Assembly (NCBI GenBank): GCA_964023205.1
Contig: OZ026835.1
Span: 10,994,414-11,058,413 of the forward strand
From: Lutraria lutraria
Taxonomy: Eukaryota; Mollusca; Bivalvia; Venerida; Mactridae
Length of the DNA: 64,000 bases
Reading direction: 5' to 3'
Part shown: one piece after another, positions 25,901-40,900 of the stretch
How the letters are laid out: each line of letters opens with the position of its first letter
How positions within the stretch are numbered: position 1 is the first letter of the stretch
The notes under the pieces: model-generated
The model's database searches: none
The model's input: the letters and a program-made list of their open reading frames with translations, nothing else
Told to the model about the DNA's origin: nothing
Translations under genes and position numbers: made by a program

Positions 25901-28900
25901 GGTCTTTATTGACAGATGTCCGTTATTCGGAGTTCAGTTTGTTCTAAATAATCAATTACTAATAGGTTTTTGCAAATGATGGCCTCTGTTAACGGGGTGG
26001 TATTTATTTTCAGATGGCGGCACACACATATTTGACTGTATTGGAAGTATAATTTACTTTAAATAATATACTATTCCGTATGTTTAACTTAAATAACAGT
26101 TTCTTCTTAAGATAAAACTACAGCTTTGTCACAGAGATGACTAATACCCCGGACGTCGCTTTGACACTAAGAATGCAATTAAGTACACTGTTTTTACTAT
26201 TTTAATTTACATTAACTTAGAAATTGGAACTAAGATACATCAGATGACGTTTGACTCATATGAATCTCAATCTACATAAAAGAAGACCTCGATGTATTAA
26301 GAGATTAAACTAGCACGTTTTTTGTACTCGTGAAACAAGGTGATAAAAGGAAACCGGACCATACTTACGTTATATCGAAATCCCAAAATATGCATACAGG
26401 ATATTGTTGTGTATTCTACAATATACAACAAATGCAAATTACATAAGTGATACAGTACATGTACAATAAAATTATGTAAATCTTTCATGACCAACATTAC
26501 CAGTGTCCACACAGTTTTGACTGTTACAGCACGCCGAAGAAGTAAATAAAATACAATTAAAAGAATGTCTTACTGGGATAGTGACTTTGCAAATTATTTC
26601 CGTCATTATGCCTTTAAATTGTTGGTTTGCTTATTTGATTTTTGCGCCCCCTTTTCTACAGTCAGTGTCATACGAGGCGGACAGTTCTCGTAATCATCGA
26701 TCCTGTGAAGAACCAGTACTGGACTCCCATCCTCCGTAAGCAACTGTCTATTTTCTGACATAAAGAGACATGGTCGGTAGCTAGGCTTGGATCCACGACT
26801 CTCAATCAGTGATAGCTTACAGTGATTTGAAGTCGGCGACCTTAACCACTCGACCTTAGAGGAGGGTCTTTTTGGTTAGCATTTGTACAGCCGTCTCATT
26901 CAACATTCCCCCGCCCACAAACAAGTTTCTAGCGTGTTATTGACAATTATCTTGTTCTTTTAGCTACACTTAATGGCTGAATAAGTTCTTCTTCTAATGT
27001 GATAGTGTTCTGTGATATTTTTGTTTCATGTGTGTATTCTTGGTTCTTGAAAGTTAATGAAACTAATATCAAGTTTATTTCCAATTTCAGAAAAGATATT
27101 AAGTTCGTTTTATTTAATTAGTATGCTTAAGCTCGAAGTTTCAACCAATCGTACATATATTCTGATACCATTTCCTTTTCATAGTTATTACTCTTATATA
27201 ATGTAATGTTTGTTGAAAGTGTCTCTTTGGTTGTATTAACTCACTAATCATATCCGTTACATTCCCTTCATTTAATTCAATGGTGGCAATAAAGATTATA
27301 CATTCACTTTATGCAAATTCATGATCTTCATCGAAATAAGTGAAAGGTACTTGCATCTAAAATGCGATGTGTTACTCTAACTGGCGGAATCAAATTCTTG
27401 ACAGTTCCTTGGTAAGCCAATTGTACTGAAAGAATTGCAGAGTTTATCTTCGAAGTGCTTTTAAACAATTCCACCGTGCTGGAAGGTAAAATGTTTATTC
27501 TAGAGTACAATTCCCCAAAAAATCTGATGGCATATACATTAAGGACTGGTGAGGCGATAAATTCAGATTGAAAAGTGTTTTGTCTTTATTCTTATCAAAT
27601 TTGAGACGATGCCTGGTTATATATTCTTCGTTTCAAGGTAAGGTAGCTTTAACATGTTTAACATCTCGATGGCAACATTGTAACCATACATATACGAACG
27701 AAAACCTGTTAAGAAAATAACAGAATATACACGAACAGCAAATATACAGTGACAACTAGTAAGAGATTTCAAGTATACTTGATGTAGAGCTTGAATGTGA
27801 ACTCGCCAATGATAAGGTTTTAATGTACTAAAACGATCTTTTGATCATGTTATTGTTTTAAATGTGGTATACATACCCGTTGATTAACACATCTTGTTCA
27901 ACAAAATCAAAATCAGGTGTAAACACGGCACCGTTGTAACAAACAGTAGAAAGCCCTGTAATTTAATATAATTTATCCTGAGAAATGAATAGAAGCTTTG
28001 AACTATCGGGATAACTTATACCAGACGTAATGTATTTGTGTACTTTGTGTCTGGTAGGGAGGAATAATTGATATGGTCAGTATGTTTATATCTTTGCAAT
28101 TAAGGCAACCGGTGTCCAGTTAAACAATTCACAAAATACTTGTCAGCATTCAAATTGTACTTCGAGACAAAAGAAAAGAAACACTCGATGCACAATACGG
28201 TCATGCATTTAGACCTACTCTCTATACAGCCAATAAGGTTCCTTCAAAATAAATTCGAGCGGGGTCCATCTGTTTAGCTCTGCTCACTCAGCCGAGTAGA
28301 AATCTGTATACAAATATGACGCGGATTCAATACCATGGGTAAGAAAATATTTCTAGATGTGAAGTTAGTTTGACCGAATACTAATAGTATCCAAGTTCTT
28401 TAATAAGAAATCGCAAAAGCAGCAAATGATATTTGTTCGGTTCAAATGTCCACCGTACTTGTATATAATACCGCTGACGAATCGCCTTTCGATTTTCTAG
28501 TAGTCAGTTGTTCCACATTCTTAACATTAATATCAATATTTCAGTAGATAGCTAATGCCATGACTTTAAAAAAAATCACATCAATGTAAACCCAAGGTAG
28601 TTAAGTTGTTCATGACCTTTATGGATGACCCTCGTATATAATGCAAGCAAATGACACACCTAGGTTTGATAGCGTTTCTGACGGAATTATAATTCCTGAT
28701 TCTTCTGTCATCTCAATATTAGGAAAAGTTACTTCAGATGATTTCCTGCCAATTTCTGCATCTGTATTGAAACATACATGTTCGTGAACTAATCAAGGTT
28801 TTGATTTCGAGTGAAATATTTTGACACACAAACACATTCTTTGACACGTAATAAATTCATTTCAAAACTGTGCATAATGAACATTTTATTTTCTTTTTCA

Positions 28901-31900
28901 GTGTTACCGGATAAATTATGTATAGTATTCAATAAATCTGATTTATTTTATACCATAAAGCACGGTATTTTAAATTCAGACCTTCATATCCACTTTCTGT
29001 CCTAGAACTTTTCCATGATGATCATGGAAGTGAAATAAGACCTTTTACTATAAACCCTGCATCAGAAATAAATATAGCATCTTAAGGCTGATCCAGAGAG
29101 TAATGTTTAAAACAAACCAATGCGTTCAGTTATCTAAAACAAGTGAATAAGAAATACACATTGAACTTACATATATGTTCTTTGTCAATACCGATAATCT
29201 CATTGTCATTAAGTTCGTTACATTTTATATCCGTGGTCGTGGCAAGAATTACCTCAGTTGTTTCTAACAATTGGCTTCCTTTGGTGACTCTCTACAATAG
29301 ATATAACAAAATATTATAACTATTGATTTACAAAGGGTGTGAAACGTTTGTAAACAAGGATATTGAACAAATGCAAGCACGCAATATCTAAGTACATGTA
29401 CTGTACTTAGTCTTAAAATGAAAAATTTATTTCTGGAACATAAACATTAAGAATTCATCATCTACATAATGAAAGCATCATCTACCTAAATAATGTTTCA
29501 TAAATGAAAACCATTGCACTGACCTCCTTATTCCACTGATCTTCAAATTCATTATCGATGATGTTACTGAGCGTCCCAACAACATTCTGTAAATATGACA
29601 CGATACCTATTACAACTGACATACTAGCAATTTATCCAACCAAGTAAGCTGTTCTTTTTTCCCCACGGAAACCTTCCAGTATTGGCCTGTCGCCCATGTC
29701 TCATATGTATATACAGAGTAAAACATTCTCAGAAACTGCCACAAGTCATAAAAATACTATCTAACCCAAATCCCACCAACTCGAAACCCTAGCAAAAACA
29801 ATCATACAAAAAGTAGGGGGGGGGGGGGGGGGCAAATATCCCGAGGATACAATATGTGAGCGATCTTCAGCAAACCAAAGAGTCAGAAGCGCATGCTATA
29901 TCTTATGTTATTTTATTAATGAAAAAACAATAACTTCTTTTCAATGTTCAAATCAGAATTACCAGTTTTGTGTTCAGTTATGCATCTGGTAACACTGCAG
30001 TGGTCTACATTCTACATAATTCAAAAGCTAGGTAAGGCAGATGTCACCAATGGTTGAAACAGAAACTGTTAAAATAATGCATAAGCTCCTCAATAAGACA
30101 TGAATTACTTTTTGCTTTTCAATCTTTGGTTTCTGTAATGGATTTACTATATAATAATCGTCTGAAAAGACTTAGACCAAGACAAAAGACACTGACAATC
30201 CCCAGTTGAAGGATTAGTTCTTAACCAATTTAATACTTAACAGATACTCATATACTGTATATGTAAAAAAGGTCTACCTGTGTCTCCTCAACCACATCGC
30301 GAATATAACGTAGATTGTGCTTCTGAATTATATTAGATTAATTCACTGTATGGTACCTAAAATATCAGTAAAAAATAAACTTACATCAGTAATGTCATCG
30401 CTTACATCATCCGTTTCTAGAGCAACTTGATTTACTTTGTCAGCTATACTTATAGTATACTGAATGATCTGACTATCATTATCGAATTGGTCCCCTTCTT
30501 TAGTTATGTCTTCTAAAGTACCGGTAACGTTTTCAATAATACTGACGCTATCAACTTCTGTTTTGTTCAAAACATCATCTACCTGAAAAAATAGAAAGAT
30601 TAAGGGAATGCTGGTGGAACTAAAACGCATGCGAACTCATTTCCTTCTCCTAGCAATGATCATTTTGAAATATATGCTTTTTATCTGTTTCCCTCTCTGG
30701 GGTTAAACGTCACACAAACAGACGGAGTCATATGGCGACCTTTCCAGCTTTTCATAGTGGAGTCAAATCCAAAGCATACATTTTGGTAGAGCCAACGACC
30801 TTCCCGGCTGGGCAGCTTTCTCAAAGATGAAGTTTGTCTTGTCCTGGGTGGTATCGGACCTTACAGCGGTGACAGGCAAGTGAGTCAAATACCATAACCA
30901 CTCGACCAAGGAGGCTCCCGCACGTTTATGATAAAAAAGCAATACAAAATAGATTCATGAAATAATGCATTATGAATAGCTTAGGAAATCACCATACTGT
31001 AAAATTACTTCACATAAAGAGCAGTTACCTGATCTTCTAGACTTCCTAAGTATAGATTTTCAATCTTGCATTCATTTTGTACCATGTCCCAGGTGCCGTC
31101 ATTACGACACAGTCTTTTAATTGTACCTGAATAGCATACAACACATATATTAACAACCTATATAGTGGGCTTCAAATTGAGCAAATACGGTCACCTCGCA
31201 AGATCTGTATAGAAGATAATTCTGTGATCTGTCAATTTTGTTATCAATAATGATAGTGTAATTTCACTGCATCTTAGCTAAATCACTATGCTTGTGTTCA
31301 TTGATTTCGAAACGGAAGTAGTGTACGTTGTTCTTCTTGGGTATTTTGTTCTTACGTTCAGTTGCTTGAAACATGACAGACAAACAAAAAGTGCAGGTGA
31401 TTATATTGCTGCCAACAAAAGACTTTACTCAACATACACATCGTCATATATCAGTACTGTAAGATTTAACTCACCCGTTTCATAAGACTTCAGGCAAGGT
31501 CTCGTTATAAGTTCACCAACATCAGTCTCTGGCCAGGAACCATATTTATCTTCGAGTGGACTACATACTGTTAATATATATCAACCTTATAACACCAGGG
31601 AATTTTAAACATAAAAATGTTCCTTTCATTGTATCAATATACCGGAGACCATGGTTATTCTATTTATATCTCACTACATCCGTAACAATGAAATAATGAC
31701 GGACGTGCAAAGGAGAAGGAGGGGGAGGGTTAATAACAAATACATTGTACATCACAGTATCTAATTTTTCCCTGTATCAGAATTCAATACATTAAGAACA
31801 ATATTACACACAGACTAAAATAGTTTTCGTCACACAATCATGACATCATGATAATATCTCTCGACTATTCGACCTTTTACATGAAGTATCTAATGTTATG

Positions 31901-34900
31901 CAAAATGACAGAATTGTACAATTATACGAGTGCAGAAACAAGAACAGCAGGGATTGCCAATATCGTTTGCCGCTAAACGATAGGGAACAGATTTACTGTA
32001 CAACTTAACGTACGAATTTCATGAAGTTTTAGACAAGGTTTCTTTTACATCACTGGAGAGTTGTACAGTAAATATGTTCTGTAAATAGTAATTTCCTATG
32101 TATCTGATAACGAGATAGGATAGATGTCCGGATGACGAACAATGATGGAAATGGAAAAGATGCAAATGACAGTCTGTATTACATTTTAAAGTACGTTCCA
32201 TCAAAGTCAGTATTGCAAATTAAGCTACCAAAACTGCTGCCCTCCTAACAACTGCTTCAAGAGTTTGCAACTTCTGTCAAAGAACTGTTTGACAAAATTA
32301 CAGACAAAATATAAGACATCTAACTGGCGAACACATAGTTAGAATATTGTTTTAATTCGGGTGAACGTCGCACCCACCAACAGTTAGTGTCATTACTTTT
32401 GGTGACTTTCAAGCTTTAGCGGTAGAGGACAATCTTCCGTTTGCTTGCTTACTCAAATGCGAACTTTGTTTAGCCCAGGATGCTATTCGAATTCAAAGCA
32501 ATGAGAAGAGAGTGAATACTAGGCAGAGACCTTTACCAATCGACCACGGGCAGTTGCTGTATGCTAAAAAGGTCAGCCTACCTAAGCACAAAGTATTGCA
32601 GTCATCGTTTTGAGAACGCACTCCCGAACAACTGCTTCCAGTATTTGATGCTTCAGGAAAGGTACAGAGTCTTGTACGTACTCGCACTCCTTGTCCACAT
32701 GAAACTGAACATGTTCCCCAAGCTTTCCAATCGCTCCACTGCGGACCTAAAGAATTTGATCATTTATTTTGCATTGAGTAAGAGCTAAATTGATATTATT
32801 CTTACAATTCCTAACTTTCTCACATAAAGAGACATGGTCAATTGATGGGCTCAAAGCCACGACCCTCTATCAGTGAGAGGTTACAGTGATTTAAAATCAG
32901 CGACCTTAACCACTTGATCACGGAGGCGGGTCTAAATTGCTGGAATGTATACAATGATCACATGATATTCTTAGTATTATTTTAAAAGATTTCAAAAATA
33001 CTATCCAACAAACAATTAATCTCTCCCGTTTCATTATCAGTAAACGAATTTCAGATCATTGCTAGTTTCTATAAAATGAGTATGATATCATACCAATACA
33101 TTCGTTAATACAGCCTTCGCTTTGAGAACGTTGTCCCGAACAACTTCTGCTAGTGTCTGACCCTTCAGGAAACATACACAGCCGCGTTCGTACTCGAACC
33201 CCTTGTCCACATGAAGCTGAACATGTTCCCCAAGCTTGCCAATCGCTCCACTGTGGGTCTATGAAATAAATTGATCACTTAAATAATTTTCAATAAAAGT
33301 CATTCGGAGATGTCCCGGAAAATAAGTCATTTGTAGAAAAATGAATGTTTAGAATTAAGAAGACTTTAAACACACTCATACTACAAATAACAGATCAACT
33401 CGACGACAATCAGGATATATAAATCAATATCACATGTATTATTCAAGTACAGTAAATGTTACAATGCTGCATATAAAACATTATCAGAGATCAATAATAA
33501 GAGACAAACTGAAAGGAACCAAACTGACAAAGGCATTGTGAGACTTTCATATCACCACTAGTTTATAGAATATTACAATGTATATGAAAAAACATACCAG
33601 CACACACTGTAATACAGTCTTCGCTTTGTGTACTATCTCCAAAACAACTACTGATGGTATCTGATCCTTCCGGAAACGTACAGAGCCTTGTTCGTACCCG
33701 AATCCCCAGTCCGCATGAAGCCGAACACGTCCCCCAAGCCTCCCAATCGCTCCACTGAGGAACACCTACGTACAATGGTATGTGATAATATTCGTTATAC
33801 ATATACTGGTGAAAGTATGAGTAATTGTCGTTTTTCTATCACCACCAAACACCTCATTAATGGATGACCATCCTTAAGTTCATTGCATGATCAGCTAAAG
33901 AACAGAATTGAAGACCGAATACTTTATTTGTTTACATATTTTTGCGTTCACAGTCATTTTACCAGGAAGATACCAGGGCCCGTATTCACAAACCAACTAA
34001 GATGAAAAATTATCTTAGAATTTTGTAAGATTTTTCTTAACTTTCGTCTTAGAGTGAAAAAGAATCTTAGAATTTTTTTTAGATCGACTATTTTTATCTT
34101 AAAAGTTTCTTCAAGGTACGAGGTGTCTTAACTTTAAGAAATTATCTTACTAGATAAAAACAAAATGAAAATGGATGCTTCGTCGAACTCCTTTTTTTCT
34201 ATATCTATGACTATCCCTGATACTTAACGATTTAGTTTGTGGATTATGAACTTTTAAACACATTTCTGTCTTTACTTGATCATGGGCGGAGCAGTTGTCA
34301 AAATAACGTGTCAATTTCACTTATAAACATTGTCAAAAGGTTCATTTGCCATCACAAGATTTGCAAATATGCAGCAAAATATAGACCTTTGGTGCTTGAA
34401 ATTCATGGCCAGAAGCCCAAGATGCTGTTCACTGGACTTTATGACAGACCATTCAACAAGTAAATGTTATTTGACTAGTTGTGCATATGTCGGATATTGT
34501 ACGATTTTCGGATAGACATTAGTTCAAGTCATTTGTCATACATGGATTGTGCAATGTGAACTAAAATATCATTAAATCATATACCATTTATATACATTTC
34601 GTTATTTCTTCTTCTTAAAAATGCATTGAAAAATAGTTCTAATATGACTTATGTTGAAAGATAAATGCTGTTCGTCTCCATTACCTATACATATTTGTGC
34701 AACTTGTGTATGATTCTTTGTTGAAAAAGATATGTCAAATTTTGTTCATTTTATCGTTAAATTGTAAATTACTTTGACAGTTTATGTTTGTATTTATGTA
34801 TGTGGATGATGTACCATGTACAAGTCTGAATAAAATGTCTGTCTGTCATAAATAATTCTGCATTCATTTCTGAAATATATCAGTCCAACTGATTTGAATA

Positions 34901-37900
34901 CATGCATGGGAAGAAAAGCCTTTTTTTATTGGACATCATCCTGCATAATTTAGCGGATAGTCTGTCTTATTCTAGTATGAATATCATAAAGAAAGAAACC
35001 AAAATAAGACGGTTCTGAAAATAATTGCTAATTTGCTGTGTGTTATTTTATATAAAACTTTTTTTGTTGATTACAGATTGCAACATGACTTACAGAATGA
35101 ATACTGCATCAACATATCTGTGGTTGACATCAAACATGAAATGCCATTTGATGATCTCAACATGCAACAATTCATTAGGTATCACCATTTTCATTCTTTG
35201 TTTTCTTTTAACAATTTGCTTAAAAATTAGAAATTTGCATGAAATTTTATTACAATTGATAGAAAATGTGTTTTACCATTGCTCAAAATCTTAATAATTA
35301 TATCTTTATAAAACTATAGTGTTACTTAAAATTACATTTTTTAGAAATTTCTCATGCATTTATACATGACTGTATAAACTATGAAGACATGCTATGAATT
35401 GAGATGATGTACTTTGTATTCACAGATTCTTTTGATGACTCCGTGAAACAATTTATGGTGACATTAGTAAAGTCAGATACCAGTGCTGATTTTGATGTGG
35501 TAAACATTTAGACAGATAAACATTGCCTTACATGAACACTTTTGGATCCAAATGTATATTCAACTACTGTTTTGCTGTATCATGTTTTATATGAACGTGA
35601 AATCCAACTGTATAAAACATTAAATCTGTATTACCTTGTATACATTTTGTTGTGAATGCCCATATTGTGATAAAGTTTGTTACAGCTGAAAGCACAGCAC
35701 ATGCATTCAAGTACTTCATTTTGACTTTAGTAGATCATTTATTATAACTTTTGAAACTACCAGTAAACATGCAATTGTATACTTGACAACATGGATTAAA
35801 TGAAGTAAATGGTATCAGTTAACTTTATAACATGCTTCTATATGAATTTGAAATAAATGTTGCACAACTGAAATATGTTTTTGTTATTAATCGGTGATTA
35901 ATGTTCAGTTATGGATGAAACTTTCTACAGTTATGCCGAACCTCTGTTGTTATAAAATCTCATAACTGTGAGTAATGATATGACAAGCAGAAATATACAG
36001 ACGGTACACAACGTACATACATGTGTACATATTTCATTTCATGAGTCAATTAAAAACATGAGTGATCAATGCTACTTGACTTCTTACGCCCTAACGTTGC
36101 GTATTTGTATTTTGATACTCATGTTGCTAGAACTTTACCGAATTACTACATACTTCATAAAATTACATAATGTCAAACACATAAATATGACTGTAAACAA
36201 TACCGCTCAAGATCCATTTCATAACAGATTTTAATTGATACATCAGTGACACTGTTTATAAGGAAACTATTTGTATTCTGCAAACATGACCAACAATTAT
36301 ATTTGTGTCATATGTGGTTGAAAAGGTACTAAACGTATCCGTAAAATTGAAAAAGGTATAATAGGTTAAACGAATCGCCGATCTAAAGGCAGGCGTTAGG
36401 TATGAGGTATGGGAATTCCATGAAAAAACCTTGACAACGGTAAACTTTCAAAACTAAGATTTCTTTTCAAACTAAAAATAAATCCGTCTTAGTTCACGCT
36501 TAGAAATAAATCTAAGATGAAAACTAAGAAATTTCTCATGTCTCAGTCAAAATTTAAGAAAACTAAGAACGTTTGTGAATACGGGCCTTGGCGTACACCT
36601 GTGAAATATGTTTAGTCCGTGGTAAGATTCGAACTCATAGCGACGATAGCTAGTGATCACCAGTCAGAGACCATAACCAAGAAAGATGAAAACTTATTAA
36701 TTATTTGAATATAGCATGCTAACAGATAAGATTTATTTTGGCATAATGTACATACATGGTAAATATAACAACATAAAGTGAAACATAAAATAAACATGGC
36801 CATAATCACCATGTCATGCACACTAACACCATGGATAACACAAGAAGGGTAAGCCCCTATTTCCATTGTGGTCCTTATGCTAAAACTTACTCGATGTACA
36901 TCCTTCATTACAGATATCGGTTTGAATATTGCTTCCAGAACAACCAATATCCGTGGTCGACCCTTCTTGGAAGTTACAAAATCTTCTCCGTTCTCTAAAC
37001 CCTGTTCCACATGAAACCGAACATTCTCCCCACGCTTGCCAATCACCCCATTCAGGAATACCTGAATACAATACACAAATGTAGATAGAAAATAAAGGTA
37101 CCGTTATAGAAAAATTCAGACAAGAAAATAATTCTTGAAAAAACGCCATAAAACCCTATTGTCTAAATTTTTACAGAGCCTATTTAGGCAAAAAGGGAGG
37201 ACAATATGGTATCCCAAAGCAAATGATGTAGCATGTTACGACAACGCAGCAAAAGAAATTAAATTGCAATCATATCGATATCAATGTTGAGAAATTTCTT
37301 AAAGTGAATGGTTTTGGTCAAGGCAATATTCCGTAATGACAAAAGGAGAGCTATTACATACACATTGTTTTTAAAACCATACATTTCCATAGAAACGAAA
37401 TACAAATCAATATATCCTAGTATAAAGCATGCGATTTATCTCCCATATATTAATAGTAAGATTTAGTATCGAAACATTGTTTTTATGAACATGTGTTTTT
37501 TTTTCGGTGGGTTTAAGGTCATTTGGTCATGTATACGTAGGCTACTTTACCCCTCCAGTTTTCCATAACTGTACTCCAACCAGTTCTAACTTACCCACCT
37601 ATGTATCTTTAAATAAATGGTAAAGATTATTATGATGCCTAAAACATCGCCAACAATATCAAATATACAATTCTAAAATTGAATACATTTACACATGTAT
37701 GTGAACATTTCTGTACATGAGACGTTAAAACAACCAGAAAATATAAAAAAATACAAAATGAATTTGGAACTTACGGGTACAGGTAAAACCATCACCCTCA
37801 AATCCTGACAAACAGGCGCATGTATAACCATTGGCCGTGTTTATACACTGTGCATTCGAGTCACACTGCTCAAAGTTTGTAGCACATTCGTCTGTTGCTG

Positions 37901-40900
37901 AAATTCACAGTTCACAGACACTATTAATAAGAATGTCCATTTAAAGAAATTTTTGTTTTCATTCCATCTTAATTATTGTCTAATGTTTAAGTCATTCTTT
38001 GTTGGTTTGCGGTTCCAAAAAACTCGTCAAATTCATTTACATTCTTTCACAACTTATTATTTACTTGTACGTATCAATACCTAGCTGGAGAAAAGTATCC
38101 CTTACAAGTGTGGACTTAATATGCCTAATTTTGGAAATTGTACTGAAAATACGTCTAATTATCTTGTATTATGTCACAACTAATTAATCGCTTGTTAAAA
38201 TTTTAGGTAGTGGACCACTATCGCGCTGTCATTTCGGCTATTAATCGCTTATTGGTAAATCATCGATTAGCAAATTGTTGGTGGTATGAAAACCCGCCAT
38301 GTGAGCCTAGCTATTGATGTGACCAACCAAAGCATTATATAAAACATTACAAAATAAGTCTGGAACTTACAGGTACAGGTAAATCCATCGCCTTCAAACC
38401 CAGACCCACAACTACACTCATAACTACCCACCGTGTTTGTACACTCAGCGTTAGTATCACATTGAGCAACGTTTGTCGCACATTCGTCTATTGCTGAAAT
38501 ACACGAGAGCACGTTTATCAAGAGTGTTGTCGAGAGTGGTAAACATGTATTAGTAATTTAAAACGTAAATATTTTCGTTAAACAAAATACACGAAAACAT
38601 TTATTTACAATAGACAAAATTATGTCCAATGTTCATATGGTATCTGGATACGTGAGATCAAAAGCCATTAATTATTGTCTAATGTTAAAGTCATTCTTTG
38701 TTGGTTTGCGGTTCCAAAAAACTCGTCAAATTCATTTACATTCTTTCACAACTTATTATTTACTTGTACGTATCAATACCTAGCAGGAGAAAAGTATCCC
38801 CTACAAGTGTGGACTTAATATGCCTAATTTTGGAAATTGTACTGAAAATACGTCTAATTATCTTGTATTATGTCACAACTAATTAATCGCTTGTTAAAAT
38901 TTTAGGTAGTGGACCACTATCGCGCTGTCATTTCGGCTATTAATCGCTTATTGGTAAATCATCGATTAGCAAATTGTTGGTGATATGAAAACCCGCCATG
39001 TGAGCCTAGCTATTGATGTGACCAACCAAAGCATTATATAAAACATTACAAAATAAGTCTGGAACTTACAGGTACAGGTAAATCCATCGCCTTCAAACCC
39101 AGACCCACAACTACACTCATAACTACCCACCGTGTTCGTACACTCAGCGTTAGTATCACATTGAGCAACGTTTGTCGCACATTCGTCTATTGCTGAAATA
39201 CACGAGAGCACGTTTATCAAGAGTGTTGTCGAGAGTGGTAAACATGTATTAGTAATTTAAAACGTAAATATTTTCGTTAAACAAAATACACGAAAACATT
39301 TATTTACAATAGACAAAATTATGTCCAATGTTCATATGGTATCTGGATACGTGAGATCAAAAGCCATTAATTATTGTCTAATGTTAAAGTCATTCTTTGT
39401 TGGTTTGCGGTTCCAAAAAACTCGTCAAATTCATTTACATTCTTTCACAACTTATTATTTACTTGTACGTATCAATACCTAGCAGGAGAAAAGTATCCCT
39501 TACAATTGTGGACTTAATATGCCTAATTTTGGAAATTGTACTGAAAATACGTCTAATTATCTTGTATTATGTCACAACTAATTAATCGCTTGTTAAAATT
39601 TTAGGTAGTGGACCACTATCGCGCTGTCATTTCGGCTATTAATCGCTTATTGGTAAATCATCGATTAGCAAATTGTTGGTGGTATGAAAACCCGCCATGT
39701 GAGCCTAGCTATTGATGTGACCAACCAAAGCATTATATAAAACATTACAAAATAAGTCTGGAACTTACAGGTACAGGTAAATCCATCGCCTTCAAACCCA
39801 GACCCACAACTACACTCATAACTACCCACCGTGTTCGTACACTCAGCGTTAGTATCACATTGAGCAACGTTTGTCGCACATTCGTCTATTGCTGAAATAC
39901 ACGAGAGCACGTTTATCAAGAGTGTTGTCGAGAGTGGTAAACATGTATTAGTAATTTAAAACGTAAATGTTTTCGTTAAACAAAATACACGAAAACATTT
40001 ATTTACAATAGACAAAATTATGTCCAATGTTCATATGGTATCTGGATTACTTTATGTATCTGGATACGTGAGATCAAAAGCCATTATATTACATGTATCA
40101 TTGTGTTAAATGTATATTTATACGTTTCATATGATATTTACATACTGCAAATAAAAAAAAAACACGCTAGAACCAATGTGTAAATGATTCGATTAATGTT
40201 TTATGTCTGGTATACTTTAATGCTCTTATTCAATGAACCACAAGGGACCTCCCGTGGTTAAATGGCTGAGGTCTTTGACTGGTTAGTTCGTCATCGCAAT
40301 TTGAATCCCATCCTCGACCATGCAAACTGCACATGTGAGGAAGCTATCAGAAGATCGGTGGTTTTACTCAGGTTTACGCATGTGGTCCTTCCCCACCGTC
40401 AAAGCTGGAAAAGCGCCAAATGAACCTAGCTGTTGCTGACGTTAACCCACAAAACAAAATAATCAACCTCGTTTAAGACTCTCACGGAACTGATGATGTT
40501 TTTCAAAGAATATACAGTGTTGTAGACAAATACGAACATGTGAGAGGAATAATAGTAATAAAATGTTATCAGTTTTCACCGGTATCAAACAATCGTGCAC
40601 CGTATCAGATTTATTAAAGGGAAAACCATATTATACATTACCTATTTGACCACACTGCAAGAAATTAAACATATGGGTATAAAAACTTGCCACACGCGAA
40701 CCACATATGTTTGTAACACATCTTGCTGAGACGTCTGTATTTCTGTGGCAATAATTAAAAGTGAAATGTAATTAATGTCAAGTGCCCTGATAACGACAAA
40801 GAATATTGCGTATATATTCAATTCAAATAAGCTTGTTTACGAGGGAAGGAGAAATAACTATTAAAAGCCAGTTCATTGATTATTATATATAGTTGTTTAG

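Larger units (their letters stand above)
25743..30582 (-). other. GAIN domain with GPS of receptor B (exons 18-24, residues 704-956)
   Basis: Exons 30385-30582, 29524-29586, 29171-29291, 27877-27955, 27355-27478, 26369-26415 and 25743-25869. The helical part has the expected acidic repeats ([20 protein letters not shown]). The end carries PVCIFWDF, then GAWSTEGC, then [17 protein letters not shown]: the four cysteines, the tryptophans and the HLT cleavage tripeptide of a functional GPS. Autoproteolysis between L and T is therefore expected, leaving a tethered agonist starting TNFAILM. Confidence 0.92.
32582..37061 (-). other. Four thrombospondin type 1 repeats of receptor B (exons 12-15, residues 417-639)
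   Basis: Exons 36891-37061, 33598-33765, 33094-33258 and 32582-32746 each encode one TSP1 domain, phase 1 at both ends. Each contains the W-x2-W-x2-W core ([10 protein letters not shown] and variants), the CS-x-SCG-x-G motif and six cysteines. The last three are close to one another ([12 protein letters not shown]). The first differs ([20 protein letters not shown]). TSP1 repeats of this class carry C-mannosylated Trp and bind matrix or cell-surface partners in other receptors. Confidence 0.92.

Noticed and set aside
27349..27352. GT donor (GTACCT) for the exon before the GPS
   Set aside because: It shifts the frame in the next exon and loses PVCIFWDF; the GC donor four bases earlier fits.
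31551..31560. Alternative acceptor (…GTAG) for the HormR exon
   Set aside because: It would leave the phase wrong relative to the preceding TSP1 exon; the AG seven bases earlier in transcription restores frame and adds a Cys.
37999..39585. Three + strand frames of 62 codons at 699-bp spacing
   Set aside because: They lie in the introns of the triplicated EGF unit on the opposite strand and repeat only because the unit does.
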